A stretch of DNA of 13,806 nucleotides from Rodentolepis nana (GCA_900617975.1 UZAE01001335.1:1-13806), one strand, 5' to 3'; positions 1 through 9,670 are shown, counted from the first letter of the stretch. Notes: generated by a model not told the origin, from the sequence alone. Program-made: numbers and translations.

Positions 1-145
1 ATACTAGCAATGACTGGTTTGTGACCAGAACCAGAATCGTTAATTATTTTTCGGCGTGTATGCTCGCTGATGTTGCTTGAAGCCAGGAGAAAGTCAGGAG
101 TTGTTCTGGTTCCATTGTAGTGCAAATATGAGCGGGATCCGGCAT

Positions 146-280
146 GTCTTCAATTTCCTTTCCAGCTATGTGGCTATGTTTGTAGCCTTGTATTTCAATT
201 TCCTTTTCAGCTATGTTTGTATCCTTGTAGCCCATGGAATGGGCGTTGAAGTCTCCTAATACTACAGTTTTGTGAAGATG
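146..280 (-). mobile_element. Decayed LINE endonuclease fragment
   Basis: Read on the minus strand, this segment encodes HLHKTVVLGDFNAHS followed by MGYKDTN and GKEIED. The GDFNAH core matches the motif of the apurinic/apyrimidinic-type endonuclease (exonuclease-endonuclease-phosphatase fold) at the start of non-LTR retrotransposon polyproteins, where a Trp-Gly and a G..(I/L)E motif usually follow. The open frame runs 44-358 on the minus strand, but outside this core I recognise nothing. The Trp of the usual WG is Met here, and the G-Y-K to K-E-I-E block is present twice in tandem. No reverse transcriptase is visible, so this is a short dead remnant in an intron. A chance match cannot be excluded. 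Confidence 0.4.
149..227. repeat. Two-copy direct repeat, about 34-42 bp
   Basis: The block beginning ttcaatttcctttccagctat at 149-190 recurs at 194-227 with few changes. The first copy carries an extra 8-nt ctatgtgg-type duplication. The repeat falls inside the LINE-like fragment and produces the doubled GYK...KEIE peptide block on the minus strand, so it is a local duplication within the decayed element. Confidence 0.75.
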
Positions 281-285
281 TTCAG

Positions 286-668
286 AACAGACTGCATATA
301 CCTTGAAGTGGTTTTGACATTTCCAAACGTTGCATATATCTTGAAGTGGTTTTGACATTTCTAAATATTTATGTCAAATTTTGGACAATTCTGGGGTGGA
401 TTATAGACTGCATTTCGACAATTCTGGGGAGGATTATAGACTGCATATATCTTGAAACGATTCTGGGGTGGATTATAGACTGCATATACCTTGAAGTGAT
501 ATTTCCAAACATTTAATCTGATTATTTCACATATGTCTTGTGTTTTGGATTATAGACTGCATATACCTTGAAGTGGTTTTGACAATGGATTATAGACTGT
601 ATATATCTTGAAGTGGTTTTGACATTGGTTATAGACTGCATATATCTTGAAGTGGTTTTGACATTTCC
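286..668. repeat. Minisatellite, about 39-40 bp unit
   Basis: About eight imperfect copies of a unit containing tatagactgcatata, then cttgaagtggttttgacat, occur with cores near 289, 329, 402, 437, 476, 552, 591 and 630. The last three are tandem at 39-40 bp spacing. The earlier copies are irregular, and a second motif, gacaattctgggg(t/a)gga, is interleaved at about 384, 416 and 457. The array starts within a few bases of the LINE-like fragment, so it may have grown from the edge of that element. Confidence 0.85.
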
Positions 669-722
669 TATTTAATCTGTTTCAAGCTAATCATAATAAA
701 TCGAAGTCAAATCAGATGCCGA

Positions 723-790
723 GTGATAGACTTTTTTGCCGTACTAAGATACGTTGTCCAAGGTGCACCACGTGGAGGTAAGTCTATCGC
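723..790. repeat. Inverted repeat with nested palindromes
   Basis: Positions 725-733 (gatagactt) and 780-788 (aagtctatc) are perfect reverse complements; a flanking wobble pair and a G-C pair bring the stem to 11 bp. The roughly 46-nt interior contains two overlapping 8-bp palindromes, ggtgcacc at 762-769 and ccacgtgg at 768-775. It could be a tiny terminal-inverted-repeat element or a folded RNA. I recognise no known RNA family. Confidence 0.6.
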
Positions 791-909
791 GCACCCCTCA
801 TTTATATACTGAAATGAAATGCAATGGCAAATGGTAACCTCTTTACTGGTGTTTTACCCAAAACAAGGTAAAATGCTACACCTTTTATCACCAGGAAGCA
901 GGGTGAGAT

Positions 910-935
910 AGTCCTCCCCTCCCCTCCCCTCTCCT
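910..935. repeat. CCCCT microsatellite
   Basis: A short run of repeated cctcccctcccctcccct units. The minus strand therefore carries three GGGG runs flanked by GG, a sequence able to form a G-quadruplex. It lies inside the intron upstream of the first visible unc-13 exon. Confidence 0.8.
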
Positions 936-1394
936 TCAATGACTTCTAAGGTTAAGGATCTGCGAAGATGGATTCAGCATGGGAGATTGCTATTCTATGC
1001 ATAAAAGGCACTGAAATAATGGGATATGTGGTCTTGCTGTATAAAATTCTCATTTTTAGCCTTTTGCTATTGTTTATTTCTCAAAGAAGCGCTTATATTT
1101 TAAAGGCATATTAGAGTGAGTGGTATTTTCTTGGAGTATGAAAACTGATGCGCGAACTGAAACCAAAAATTATTCCTATGCCTTACTCCGAAGTTGGTCG
1201 ACACCACTATTTTGATATTGCATGACTTTTGTGCAGTATGTGGAAATATTTTCAAGGCTGAAATCTGATGTAGTTAGGTGATTTTCTATCTCTATTGCAA
1301 AAAAAATTACTAATTGCCAGTTTTGAAGGAAGTTGTTCTATGAGAACTTTTAAAACTTTCAAAATTTATTACCAATTGCATTTTGCTTTGACAG

Positions 1395-1613
1395 ATTCCC
1401 TCAAGAAGCGAACATGGGTCTAATCAGCGCCTACTGCATGTGGACTCGGCTATCTGACGACTTAGCACCAGCTTTAGAACAGCATGCCAACATGTCCAAT
1501 CGTTACTGCAAGACCTCCGATTACATGAATCTCTGTTTCAAAGTCAAGTGGTTCTACAATACTCACATCTCGGAGGTTCCAGAACTCAAAAACGTCGTTC
1601 CTGGCTATCCCAG
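1395..1613 (+). CDS. unc-13 exon A (MHD1 start)
   Basis: Acceptor acag precedes 1395. The first base completes a codon from the missing upstream exon (an expected CAA for Gln fits). The exon reads [11 protein letters not shown] and then [14 protein letters not shown], the diagnostic MHD1 helices of the MUN domain. It ends cccag|gtagat, leaving two bases of a Ser codon. The ATG at 1414 is internal; homology extends upstream of it to the acceptor. Confidence 0.93.
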
Positions 1614-4600
1614 GTAGATTATTTATGTCCTCTAAATAATCCTAGCCAGATTTTATTTAATTCGCTTAGAGTTTAAAACTTGATATTGGGGTATGCTTAC
1701 TTAATCGATATTAATCAGCTGATTTATGCAAACTTTGCCTCAGTTTGTATTGAAGTGTCTTGTGGTTGCGCTTAAGAACCTTCGAATAGAGCATTCGTCT
1801 TTAGTAGCATTTGTGCTTTATCAATATCGTCTAAAAACGTATCTCCAAAGATTAGTTGAAAGTGTGTTTTGTAAGCAATCACCTAATCGACTTCACATTA
1901 ACTAACTTCAGTACCATTCCTAAATCCTTTAGAAATATAAACCTGTTAGGATTATTCATTTTTGGTTTTCGAACCACCGGTAACTGAATTATTTAATGTA
2001 CTTCGAGTTACTAAAATCGTAACTAAATATTTTATATGATTTATAATTATGAACTAGTTTTAGCAAATTTTACTAGGAGTATAGTAAAAAAATATTAATT
2101 TCTTGAAATGCTCCTTCTGTTTTCAAAAAACAAAAGAGAATAAATGTTTGCTTCAAGGTTACTTCCTGAAGTATGGCATTAAAACATTCCAGGCACATTG
2201 GCTTCCGAGTGGTCAACTATATATTCCTAAATATTACTTGCCTAACCAAGATTGATTTTAATTAAATATCCTTCTTTGCTTCTAAAACAATTCATTTAAA
2301 CTTCTGAAAATGAAAAGAGAACATAATGCGCATAGTTGAACAAGAGGTAAAAGACTATTATTTTGAGGGGTGATGATGTATAAAATTATCAAAGAGCATT
2401 TTCTTACTTCAGTTTTCTATCAGTATTGGTGTAAACTTTTTGTGTGTGATGCTCACTTTATCTTTGTTTATTACCCTAAACTTAGAATCTAGTTCAACAT
2501 GTATTATAATTAAAATGTTCATTTCCTTTGCGTGCACAAATACAATTTTTATAAAAATGATTAAAGACTGAACAGAACCGAGGCTTTGACGAAATGAACT
2601 GTCTTGAAGCGAAGCAAATGTGTGTTTATAAACACCAGATAACATCACAAAGTTGCTTTGTTTAGAAAATAGCAAACTATATGCTCCCTTCTTTATTTCT
2701 AGTTGGTTTGAGCCATTTGTAATGCAATGGCTAAATGAAAATGACGAGATCTCAATGGATTTCTTACGAAATGCCTACCAACGTGATAAGAAGGATGGAT
2801 TTCATCGTTCCAGTGGTCAAGCGCTCTTCTCAAACTCCGTGGTGGATGTATTCACTCAGCTGAATCAGTGTTTCGACATAATGAAGAAATTAGAGTGTCC
2901 GGATCCGGTAGTCAACGATCGATTTCTAAACCGTTTCTCTCAGGTAACATAATAGGACTTTGTTCATACGCTTGTATATCACATCAATTACCAAAATCGG
3001 GTAAAAGGATCCACAACTCACATATTCTAGTAGACCGAAGAGAAGGGGCTCTAAAGAGCGTTATAAAAACATTTAATCGCCCTTTTCCTCTCCACCATCC
3101 ATTCTGAAGTTCATTTTCATGAAAATAACCCCCCCCCCAACCTCCCTTTTTTCGTTGGACTGTCTTCAATTTGAGTTAATTAAGCATAAGTACAAATTCA
3201 AGAGTACCAAAATAGGAAGGCGGTTTGTATGTTCACTTTTTCTTTGCACGCACATCTTATCTGACGAGGAAAAGTAAGCTCATTCAATTACAAAGTGGGT
3301 GGCCAGATGTGAATAGAATTAGGAAATCACAAATTTGAAATTTGGAATTGCACTTTTATATAAAAGAAGGTGGGATGTCTATCTTGATTAAACTTCCACA
3401 CGCACACAGTGATCATCATACTCAAATGAAAACTAAGCAACAATTGATATCTCACTCTTGATAATTTACGCCCTATGTTTGAAATTTAAATAGCAAATAT
3501 ACACTTAAATAGCCCCATCACTAAATCTTTTCTGATTGACTAAGTTTGCTATTGCCCTCCTTTCGCTATTCATGAAAAACAGTTTCCTTTCACTTTCTTG
3601 TTTGATTACCACATGAAGATACTAATTGCCAAATGGCCATAGATTCCAATGTTTAGTGATCCATTGAATAGGTACTTACTGATTGTCATAAAGATACTGT
3701 TACAAAAGGAGTCAATAATAGTATTTTATTTTAACATCAGTCATTCCTTAGAATTAAGAACAAGGATGCAAATATTCTTTTCAATCAAATCAGAAGGTTG
3801 AGAGTGTCAATTCCTTCAGATTAATTGAAGCAATTTGGCAAAGGTACCAGTGTAGCACAAAGAAAATTGGCTTAGATGGGAAGACGAGGCGACTAATATC
3901 CCCGAAAAAAGATGAGTTCATAGCAATCCTTTAAAATTCAAGCATGCAGTATATCCGCATTTCACAATCAATTCAGATGCTAATAATTTCACTACAAGGC
4001 TTTCCATGAAGCAAGTACAAGGACAACACGTATAAAAAGTGTCAAAAATGCATGCTTGCTTTTCGTTTCTTACTAAGTTAATCACAAGTCAATTTAATGA
4101 GAAAACACTCCAGGACCTATAAAGAAATGTTATCTATATGTCGATCGAATATTTGAACCTTGCTTACAAGGAATTTGCATATTGCCTCCTCTCCAGTTTT
4201 CAAAGTGCATCAGTGCTGTTGGTCACCCATATCACTGCTGGCAGATGGCCAATAGGCGATATTCATGTCAATTCTGAATAAGCTTGCGTGAACTCTGACC
4301 ACTGAATCAGCGGCGTACAATTGAATGGAAGAATTTTTCAACATCCAAATTGGGAAGTCTAAATAAATTGAGACCCGGAGCCGCTTTCCAATCATTGAAT
4401 GCGTATCGATGATAATGATTTTAGCAAGACATTTGTGCATACTGGCCGTTAGTTCAGAGATATGCATTATTTGTTTATTTAAGTGAAAAATACGTTTTTT
4501 TCCAAGACTACTGCTACACCTCACTCTCAAGGTGAGATTTTACTCTATCCGTTACTGCACCATAGTAACCACCATTCACTTTAATGTCCTGGTAGATGGC

Positions 4601-7600
4601 ACGTTTTGGAAACCAGTACTGAATAGTACTCTAGGGTGGTATATCTAATCTAAACCAGCTTATTTATTCCACTTTAGTGTTGCTGAATACCTTTATTTGG
4701 GTATAAATATGGCTCATCCTAAATGTTTGCTGAAAGTTTCAATCGGGGTACTAGAATGACTGACGTTTAAGTAAAAATGGCCTTATTGTACTTCTGGGCT
4801 GATCTTGCTCAAGTAAAGCTCCTCTTGGTCTTGCTTTATATTGAAATTTAATTGAAAACTAGGAGTCTGACAACCGGGAAAAGTACACTTAGGTCTCAGA
4901 GCAAACAAGAGCGTCCTCCGTACATTCATAACGCTCCCCTTTGCCAGACGCATTTATCAAGCTCTAATACGGCACGTTTGCTGAAATATGTGCTTTTAAA
5001 TGGTGCGTCTGGATAAGACTATAGGACAAATCCGTAAGTCAATGATTCTCCCTTCTAGGCAATGAAGCACGCACAATTTAAGGAAATACCTCTTTAACGG
5101 GGTTGAAACATTGAAGATGTGATTGAAACTCTCAAAATAACCCCACTGTCATTCAATCATCTTTGTTAATTTTTCTTGTTAGCTTACTCTCAGTTATCAG
5201 TTGTATCAATGTTCTCATTAAAGATTTTATCTTTAAAGAAATGATTTGCATTTTGCTTTAGCAGAGATCAATAAAATTTTGTATTCCAGGTCTTCATGGT
5301 GGGAGATAAAAGTGGATGCCAAGTTCTATTGAAGTTTGGCTACAAGGGCTCTAGAATGGAAAATTGAGTCTGCTCCCCTCACTTTCCAAACTTATGTTTT
5401 TCACTTAACTTGTTTTTTGTATTCATGAATTTCACAAACGATTTAACAGCAAAAGAAAGCCTTCGTTTTGAATTTTACGACTTCGCAAGATAAGAGTACG
5501 AATGACTCTGAAGAGTATTTTAATGTTTGTGTAGGGGGTAATAGTTTAATTTTTGCTAATTTAGCATATAACCATTTGATTGAAAATGATTTTTCAATCT
5601 TTCAACAGACAGTTGGAAAAGTTCTTCTCACCTATGCGGAAGTGGTCAAAGCCGATTTTGGTCATTGGGTGGAATCTCGAGAAACCGCCTGTATTCTAAT
5701 GAACAACATCCAACAATGTCGTGTTCAATTGGAGAAAGTTTATGAATCCATGGGAGGTGACCGAAGCCTCAAGGAGGATACAAAAATGGTAATGCATGAC
5801 CTTCAACAAATGCTCAATGATGCCATCGATGTGATGGCGGAGAAATATTCGGTTGCTCTAAAACCACCCGTTGTGAACAAGGTTATGGAGGTTAATAAGC
5901 TACTGCATCAGGTAACCTGTTGATCTAACCGTAAATTTCCAACATCTAAGATGAAGTATATAGTCAGCAATTTTATGCTCTAGGTATCATCCAATTCCAA
6001 GGCCAATATTGAATCTGAAGCCGATCTTATCTTACGACCCCTGATGGATCACTTCGAATCTTCCTTATCCATCTACGCTGATGTCTGCGAGAAGACAGTG
6101 TTGAAAAGAATTCTGAAAGAGCTCTGGAAGATCACGATGTACACATTTGAGAAACAGGTCGTTCTTCCACCAGTATCTGATCCCAGTGCTCTTTTCCTCA
6201 ATCTCTCAATTCCATCAAACGCAACGGCCAAACTGACAAGTGTTTCTCAGACACTACTGAGTAATGTCAGTAGCCAGTTACCAAACAATAAACTTCTCCA
6301 GGTTAGTCATGAGACTATATCCAATGGTTTAATTCATGAACCGAGTGTTCTTGAAATTTTATCCATTTATAACGTTCGCTTCCATTTTCATTAGCATATG
6401 CTCCTGCAAGACATAACGAAATGTATTCGCCACTGAATGATTTAATCACGATTATAAATGAAGACTATAGCCGGCTGCAACTTAAACCAAACCTATAGTA
6501 AATTAACTCGGTGAAATTTGCTTATCATTTCACTGAAGAACCACAGTTACGTTTCAAATAGAGTTACAAAACTGTAAAGCCAATAAACTGGACCAAAACT
6601 TGGAGATACCTATGCATATTAAATCTAAAGTTCTAATTAATAGCAAAGTTACATAAAAAAGATTTCATGTCAAGACTAATTGCTCATGCCTTTGTTCGAT
6701 GGTTTCATAAAAAAGAAAAATTCAACTAATGACCTATCGCTTTATGTGACCTCAAGTTACCGAATATAGCTCGGTAGGCTTGATGGACTAAAGCCGCAGT
6801 TGTTGTTGGTTATCAATTTGAGGTATTAATAGCAAGGGACTAGAGTATATTCCAAGTATTGCTTGTACCCATTTATTCAATCACTGCTTTTATAGGAGAT
6901 GTCAAAAGAGACTTCCAATATGACTCTAAAGAATTTGAATCAGCGACATTGTCAGATTATGGGCATTGCTTTGGACGCCATCAAATCTTACTTCCATGCA
7001 GGCGGTAGCGGCTTAAAGAACAGTTATCTGGAGAAGTCACCAGAATTCCTCTCCCTTCAACATGCTCTCTCACTGTACACGCAGTCAACAGATACACTGA
7101 TCAAGAACTTCGTCAACACTCAGAAATCGCAAGGTAAGACTCGATTACAAATTTTGTTTCCTAAGGCCAACTTATTATATAAGCCGTTGAGCGACTCGGG
7201 ACAGTTTCAGACTGCACATTTACTCACCTTCGTCTAGAATTTTGCACCTGATATACTCATAGAAGTTGCGCACTTTATGGAAGCTGAAACTACAGTAACT
7301 CTGAGCTGAGATTCAACCCTCACACGCTTTCAGTCTGTAGCTGGAGGATGTAAATCGGACATCCAGTAAACGGAAAACCTGTCTAGCGAGAGTTTGTTCG
7401 AATTATAGTCGATAGAAAAGATCTTTTTTTGACAGAGTTGACTTTATATTTGTGGATTCTATTTGAATAAATCGTTTTATATTTCTCATTGATTTATGGG
7501 ATTTTGTTTCATTGATCAAAATCTGATATCAAAGATAGATTATTGACCAAGAAACACATGGATTTCATTGAAACATTTACTGAAGAAAGAGGTTAGTGAA

Positions 7601-8665
7601 GTTTCACAAAATTCAGCCTGCGATTGGTACTCCTTATGATCAAAGCCACCAGGTTTATATGTATTGAAGAAAAGTAAGCCTTCCATTCGGTTGAGGCCTT
7701 GAAGGTCTTTAGAGTTCCCTGTATTCCTTTATGTGATATTACTTCTGCGTTTCTATTAAAGTAAGTCTTAAGAATGAATGTCAGCGCTGTTTTCATCCTT
7801 ATTGTTGAAGTCCCTTTACTTAGAATCAGCAAAGTTTATGTTCAGTTTTAATTTGTCTACCCATTTTTATGTTTTAGACAAACCGGCCGTTGAAGACAGT
7901 GTCGGTGAACTCTCCATTCAAGTGGACCTCTTCCGACATCCGTCTCATGGGGAACACAAAGTCACCGTTTCAAGTAAGTAACGTGATCTGATTACTCCAG
8001 CTATTTTTAACTGATTTGTAACGCTTATTCATCGTAATCTTTATCCTTATAGTTCTATCAGCAAGCAATCTTAAATGGGTAACCAATGGAACCTTCAGAC
8101 CATTCGTTGAGGTGTACATTGTTGGACCCCTACTAGCTGACAAGAAGCGCAAATTTGCAACCAAGTCTAAAACCGGTGTCTGGTCTCCGACTTTCAATGA
8201 GACAGTCACATTGTGAGTCGCCTTACTACCTTTGGCCATCTTTTTTGATAATTTGGAGTGAAATTTTAGCTATACTGCTTTTTTTCAAATTTCAGCATGC
8301 TAGGAGCTGGCTCAGAGCCCGAATCCTACGAACTGCATATGTGTGCTAAGGACTACTGTTTTGGTCGAGCAGATCGATTGATCGGTTTAACAGTTCTTCA
8401 GTTGAGAGATTTGACAGCAAGTACTGACACACTTGGTCTGGGAACTAGTGGGGCCTGTGCATGTTGGTGTGCCTTGGGTCGTCGTTTGCAGCTAGATGAA
8501 TCAGGTTGGACCATTCTACGGATTCTTTCTCAACGACCCTCTGATGAGGTTGCTCGAGAGTTTGTTCGGCTCAAGTCAGAATCCCGGGGGAACGATGACT
8601 CCGGATCGAGTACAACTGGAACCAACACTGCCTCTGCACCTTCAACTCTTCGGCGAAGCAAATAG
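1395..8665 (+). CDS. UNC-13/Munc13 C-terminal half (MUN and C2C)
   Basis: Join of 1395-1613, 2703-2943, 5609-5911, 5984-6301, 6896-7133, 7878-7973, 8053-8212 and 8296-8665; it is 5' partial and about 647 residues are visible. UNC-13 proteins prime synaptic and dense-core vesicles at the presynaptic active zone by opening syntaxin and templating SNARE assembly through the MUN domain. The product is collinear with Munc13: FPQE, then [68 protein letters not shown] and YFHAGG.GLK. Residues about 1-360 and 361-440 give the rest of MHD1 and MHD2; residues about 446-610 are the terminal C2 domain. All seven internal junctions are GT-AG and keep phase. The N-terminal C1, C2B and early MUN regions are outside the window. 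The tail after the C2 domain is Ser/Thr-rich and ends LRRSK. Confidence 0.97.
1614..2702 (+). other. unc-13 intron, 1089 bp
   Basis: A GT-AG intron, AT-rich, ending in ttatttctag. Both strands were read for coding segments. The only longer open stretch, on the minus strand near 2409-2675, is low-complexity AT-rich translation with no recognisable motif. I see no repeat family or RNA gene. Confidence 0.85.
2703..2943 (+). CDS. unc-13 exon B (MHD1 core)
   Basis: Completes the split Ser codon and reads [49 protein letters not shown] and NRFSQ. This is one of the best-conserved blocks of UNC-13 proteins. The donor is cag|gtaaca and the exon ends in phase 0. Confidence 0.95.
2944..5608 (+). other. 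unc-13 intron, 2665 bp
   Basis: The longest intron in the window. The protein is continuous across it (NRFSQ joins [13 protein letters not shown] with no missing family residues), so no exon is lost inside. It contains a nine-C homopolymer at about 3130 and an inverted repeat at 4944-5012. A minus-strand open stretch at about 4210-4527 has a non-ATG start and no recognisable domain. The remainder is unique AT-rich sequence. Confidence 0.85.
4944..5012. repeat. Imperfect 69-bp inverted repeat
   Basis: ccagacgca at 4944-4952 is the exact reverse complement of tgcgtctgg at 5004-5012. Past a 3-nt bulge the stem continues with ttta/taaa, giving about 13 pairs. A further gcac/gtgc pairing is possible inside. 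It could be a miniature inverted-repeat element or a hairpin RNA; only the symmetry is seen. Confidence 0.6.
5609..5911 (+). CDS. unc-13 exon C (central MUN)
   Basis: The acceptor ttcaatctttcaacag is followed in phase 0 by [20 protein letters not shown], then [24 protein letters not shown]. The charged loop between DFGHW and CILMNN is a few residues shorter than in mammalian Munc13. The frame stays open upstream of 5609 into the intron, but homology stops exactly at the acceptor. The donor is cag|gtaacc. Confidence 0.95.
5984..6301 (+). CDS. unc-13 exon D (MHD2 start)
   Basis: Follows a 72-bp intron. It reads [11 protein letters not shown], then [20 protein letters not shown] and [13 protein letters not shown], the entry to MHD2. 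The segment after LPP is Ser/Asn-rich and poorly conserved with vertebrates, as expected for the variable loop there. The donor is cag|gttagt; the open frame continuing past 6301 is intron read-through. Confidence 0.94.
6302..6895 (+). other. unc-13 intron, 594 bp
   Basis: A GT-AG intron ending tgcttttatag. AT-rich unique sequence; no repeat, coding segment or RNA gene seen. Confidence 0.85.
6896..7133 (+). CDS. unc-13 exon E (MHD2 core)
   Basis: Reads [20 protein letters not shown], then [40 protein letters not shown] and QKSQ. The YFHAGG.GLK...LEKSP block is diagnostic of the UNC-13 MHD2. The donor aag|gtaaga leaves one base of an Asp codon. Confidence 0.95.
7134..7877 (+). other. unc-13 intron, 744 bp
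   Basis: A GT-AG intron ending tttttatgttttag. AT-rich unique sequence. Open stretches on either strand give no recognisable protein. The position lies at the linker between MUN and the terminal C2 domain, where alternative exons occur in some UNC-13 genes, but no candidate exon is visible here. Confidence 0.8.
7878..7973 (+). CDS. unc-13 exon F (C2C first strands)
   Basis: Completes an Asp codon and reads [20 protein letters not shown], then [11 protein letters not shown], the first beta strands of the terminal C2 domain. The donor is caa|gtaagt. Confidence 0.94.
8053..8212 (+). CDS. unc-13 exon G (C2C core)
   Basis: Follows a 79-bp intron. It reads [20 protein letters not shown], then [16 protein letters not shown] and [11 protein letters not shown] across the next junction. 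At the usual loop-1 calcium ligands it has Trp/Asn and Arg (FRPF in place of SDPY), consistent with a C2 domain that does not bind calcium, as in other UNC-13 C2C domains. Confidence 0.95.
8296..8665 (+). CDS. unc-13 last exon H with stop
   Basis: Follows an 83-bp intron. It reads [45 protein letters not shown] and [19 protein letters not shown], ending at TAG 8663-8665. Compared with mammalian Munc13-1 there are about nine extra residues (around [11 protein letters not shown]) before ACW. The last 20 or so residues are Ser/Thr/Asn-rich with a basic end. Confidence 0.96.
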
Positions 8666-9374
8666 ATCTGCAGCCTTCCACATTCTACTACTCCACTCCT
8701 TTATGATTTTTGTACATATGCATTATACTTTATATCTTCTTCTTCACCTTCCAACTCTTAACTTCTACTGGTGTATAGGAAAATTTCAATCTTTTTTCAT
8801 GAAATTTAGTTCGTGCTCCTATAATATATATATATATCCCTCAGAAACTACGATATAGGGCACCTACTCTGATATCCTAATGGAATTTTAATTGTTTTTT
8901 TTGAAATGCAATATTGTAAATCAAGCAGGCTTACCTTTATTCTACATGTACATATGAGTGAGTATATTTAATTTATAAATATTTAGATATGCTTCATATC
9001 TGAAGGCTGCAAACTCCTGAAGAGCAAGCTTGAAGATAAACGATATTTTGTGTATGCTACTGATTTTGAAATAAGTAGCAACAATTCTATTTTGGTTCAA
9101 ATTAGATGTAAGTTGAAATCAGGTAATCAAAATTGAAATTGCATGGAGAATGGGTAGGTAACTGTGGGAGGAGATTGCAATTTTCTAGAACATGTAGGTC
9201 CGAGGTAGAAGAAATAGGAAATCAGTAAATGTAAACGTACGCACCAACTTTGGCGCTGAGCACCGTTCATGGATTGAGTGAACTTTAGTCAGAGACTTTG
9301 AGTTAATTCATTGTTTATTTAGTGTTTTAAACATCCTTTATAGAGACTGGTTACTATGAATGACTCTAAGATAA

Positions 9375-9380
9375 AATAAA
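9375..9380 (+). terminator. Candidate unc-13 polyadenylation signal
   Basis: The first exact AATAAA downstream of the unc-13 stop, about 710 bp away; a second is at 9496-9501. The weaker TATAAA at about 8972 could be used instead. Chance occurrence is likely in AT-rich DNA. Confidence 0.3.
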
Positions 9381-9623
9381 ATCTCCTAAGGTCATCTATC
9401 TGTTCTAATTTAAAATTACGAGTGGAATTGTAAATTATAGAAAATATCTGCCTATTACAAATGAGTACCTATTAACTTGTCAAAACCGAAATATTAATAA
9501 AGGTTACAAATGTGCTTGTTTTCAAAATTGTCCACGTTGTGAGGATGCAAACTATTCGGGACACGTGAATAGAACGAATCGATTGTTCATTTGATTTATA
9601 CCTTGGTCTGACGATCAACGTTA

Positions 9624-9670
9624 TCTCTCTTTAGGTTATATTCAATTTATTTCGGATTTTAGTTATTAAA
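9624..9670 (+). promoter_or_regulatory. Acceptor-like sites just 5' of the tubulin start
   Basis: Two AG acceptor-like sites precede the start codon: tctctctttag ending at 9634, and ttatttcggattttag ending at 9662, eight bases before ATG. They could be a 5' UTR intron acceptor or, since flatworms trans-splice a leader onto many mRNAs, a spliced-leader acceptor. No upstream non-coding exon is identifiable. Confidence 0.35.

Larger units (their letters stand above)
1..1394 (+). other. Partial long intron of unc-13
   Basis: This stretch precedes the first recognisable unc-13 exon and ends in a pyrimidine-rich AG acceptor (tttgctttgacag) just before 1395. The upstream part of the family, which should end in an acidic stretch followed by Tyr-Thr-Pro and Asn-Gln, was sought in all three plus frames and not found, so the preceding exon lies left of the window. 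The stretch contains a LINE-like fragment, a minisatellite, an inverted repeat and a CCCCT tract, each listed separately. From about 940 to 1394 I see only AT-rich unique sequence. Confidence 0.75.
8666..9670. other. Intergenic strip: unc-13 3' UTR and tubulin upstream region
   Basis: This stretch carries no open frame of note. It should contain the unc-13 3' UTR and the control region of the tubulin gene, and their boundary cannot be seen. A short (AT)n tract lies at 8821-8838 and a 5-bp hairpin at 8992-9005. The first canonical AATAAA hexamers are distant, at 9375 and 9496. No clear TATA box placed relative to a start site was found. Confidence 0.7.

Noticed and set aside
722..781. Possible upstream unc-13 exon ending at gag|gtaagt (frame reading DRLFCRTKIRCPRC)
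   Set aside because: The peptide does not match the expected UNC-13 region before FPQE, and the strong donor lies inside an inverted repeat.
2409..2675. Minus-strand open frame of 88 codons
   Set aside because: AT-rich, Ile/Val/Lys-heavy translation within an intron, with no motif or splice context.
2984..3169. Minus-strand frame with GGWGGGYF
   Set aside because: The glycine run is produced by the poly-C tract at about 3130; no family signature.
4210..4530. Minus-strand open frame of about 106 codons in the long unc-13 intron
   Set aside because: It begins with TTG rather than ATG, has no recognisable domain, and its composition is that of ordinary intron DNA. Left as a chance open frame.
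7970..8239. Minus-strand frame antisense to the C2C exon
   Set aside because: It overlaps a well-supported exon on the other strand and only reflects codon constraints there.
8496..8858. Plus-strand frame overlapping the last unc-13 exon
   Set aside because: It is a different frame of the same exon and then runs into AT-rich 3' UTR with a low-complexity Phe/Leu/Tyr translation.
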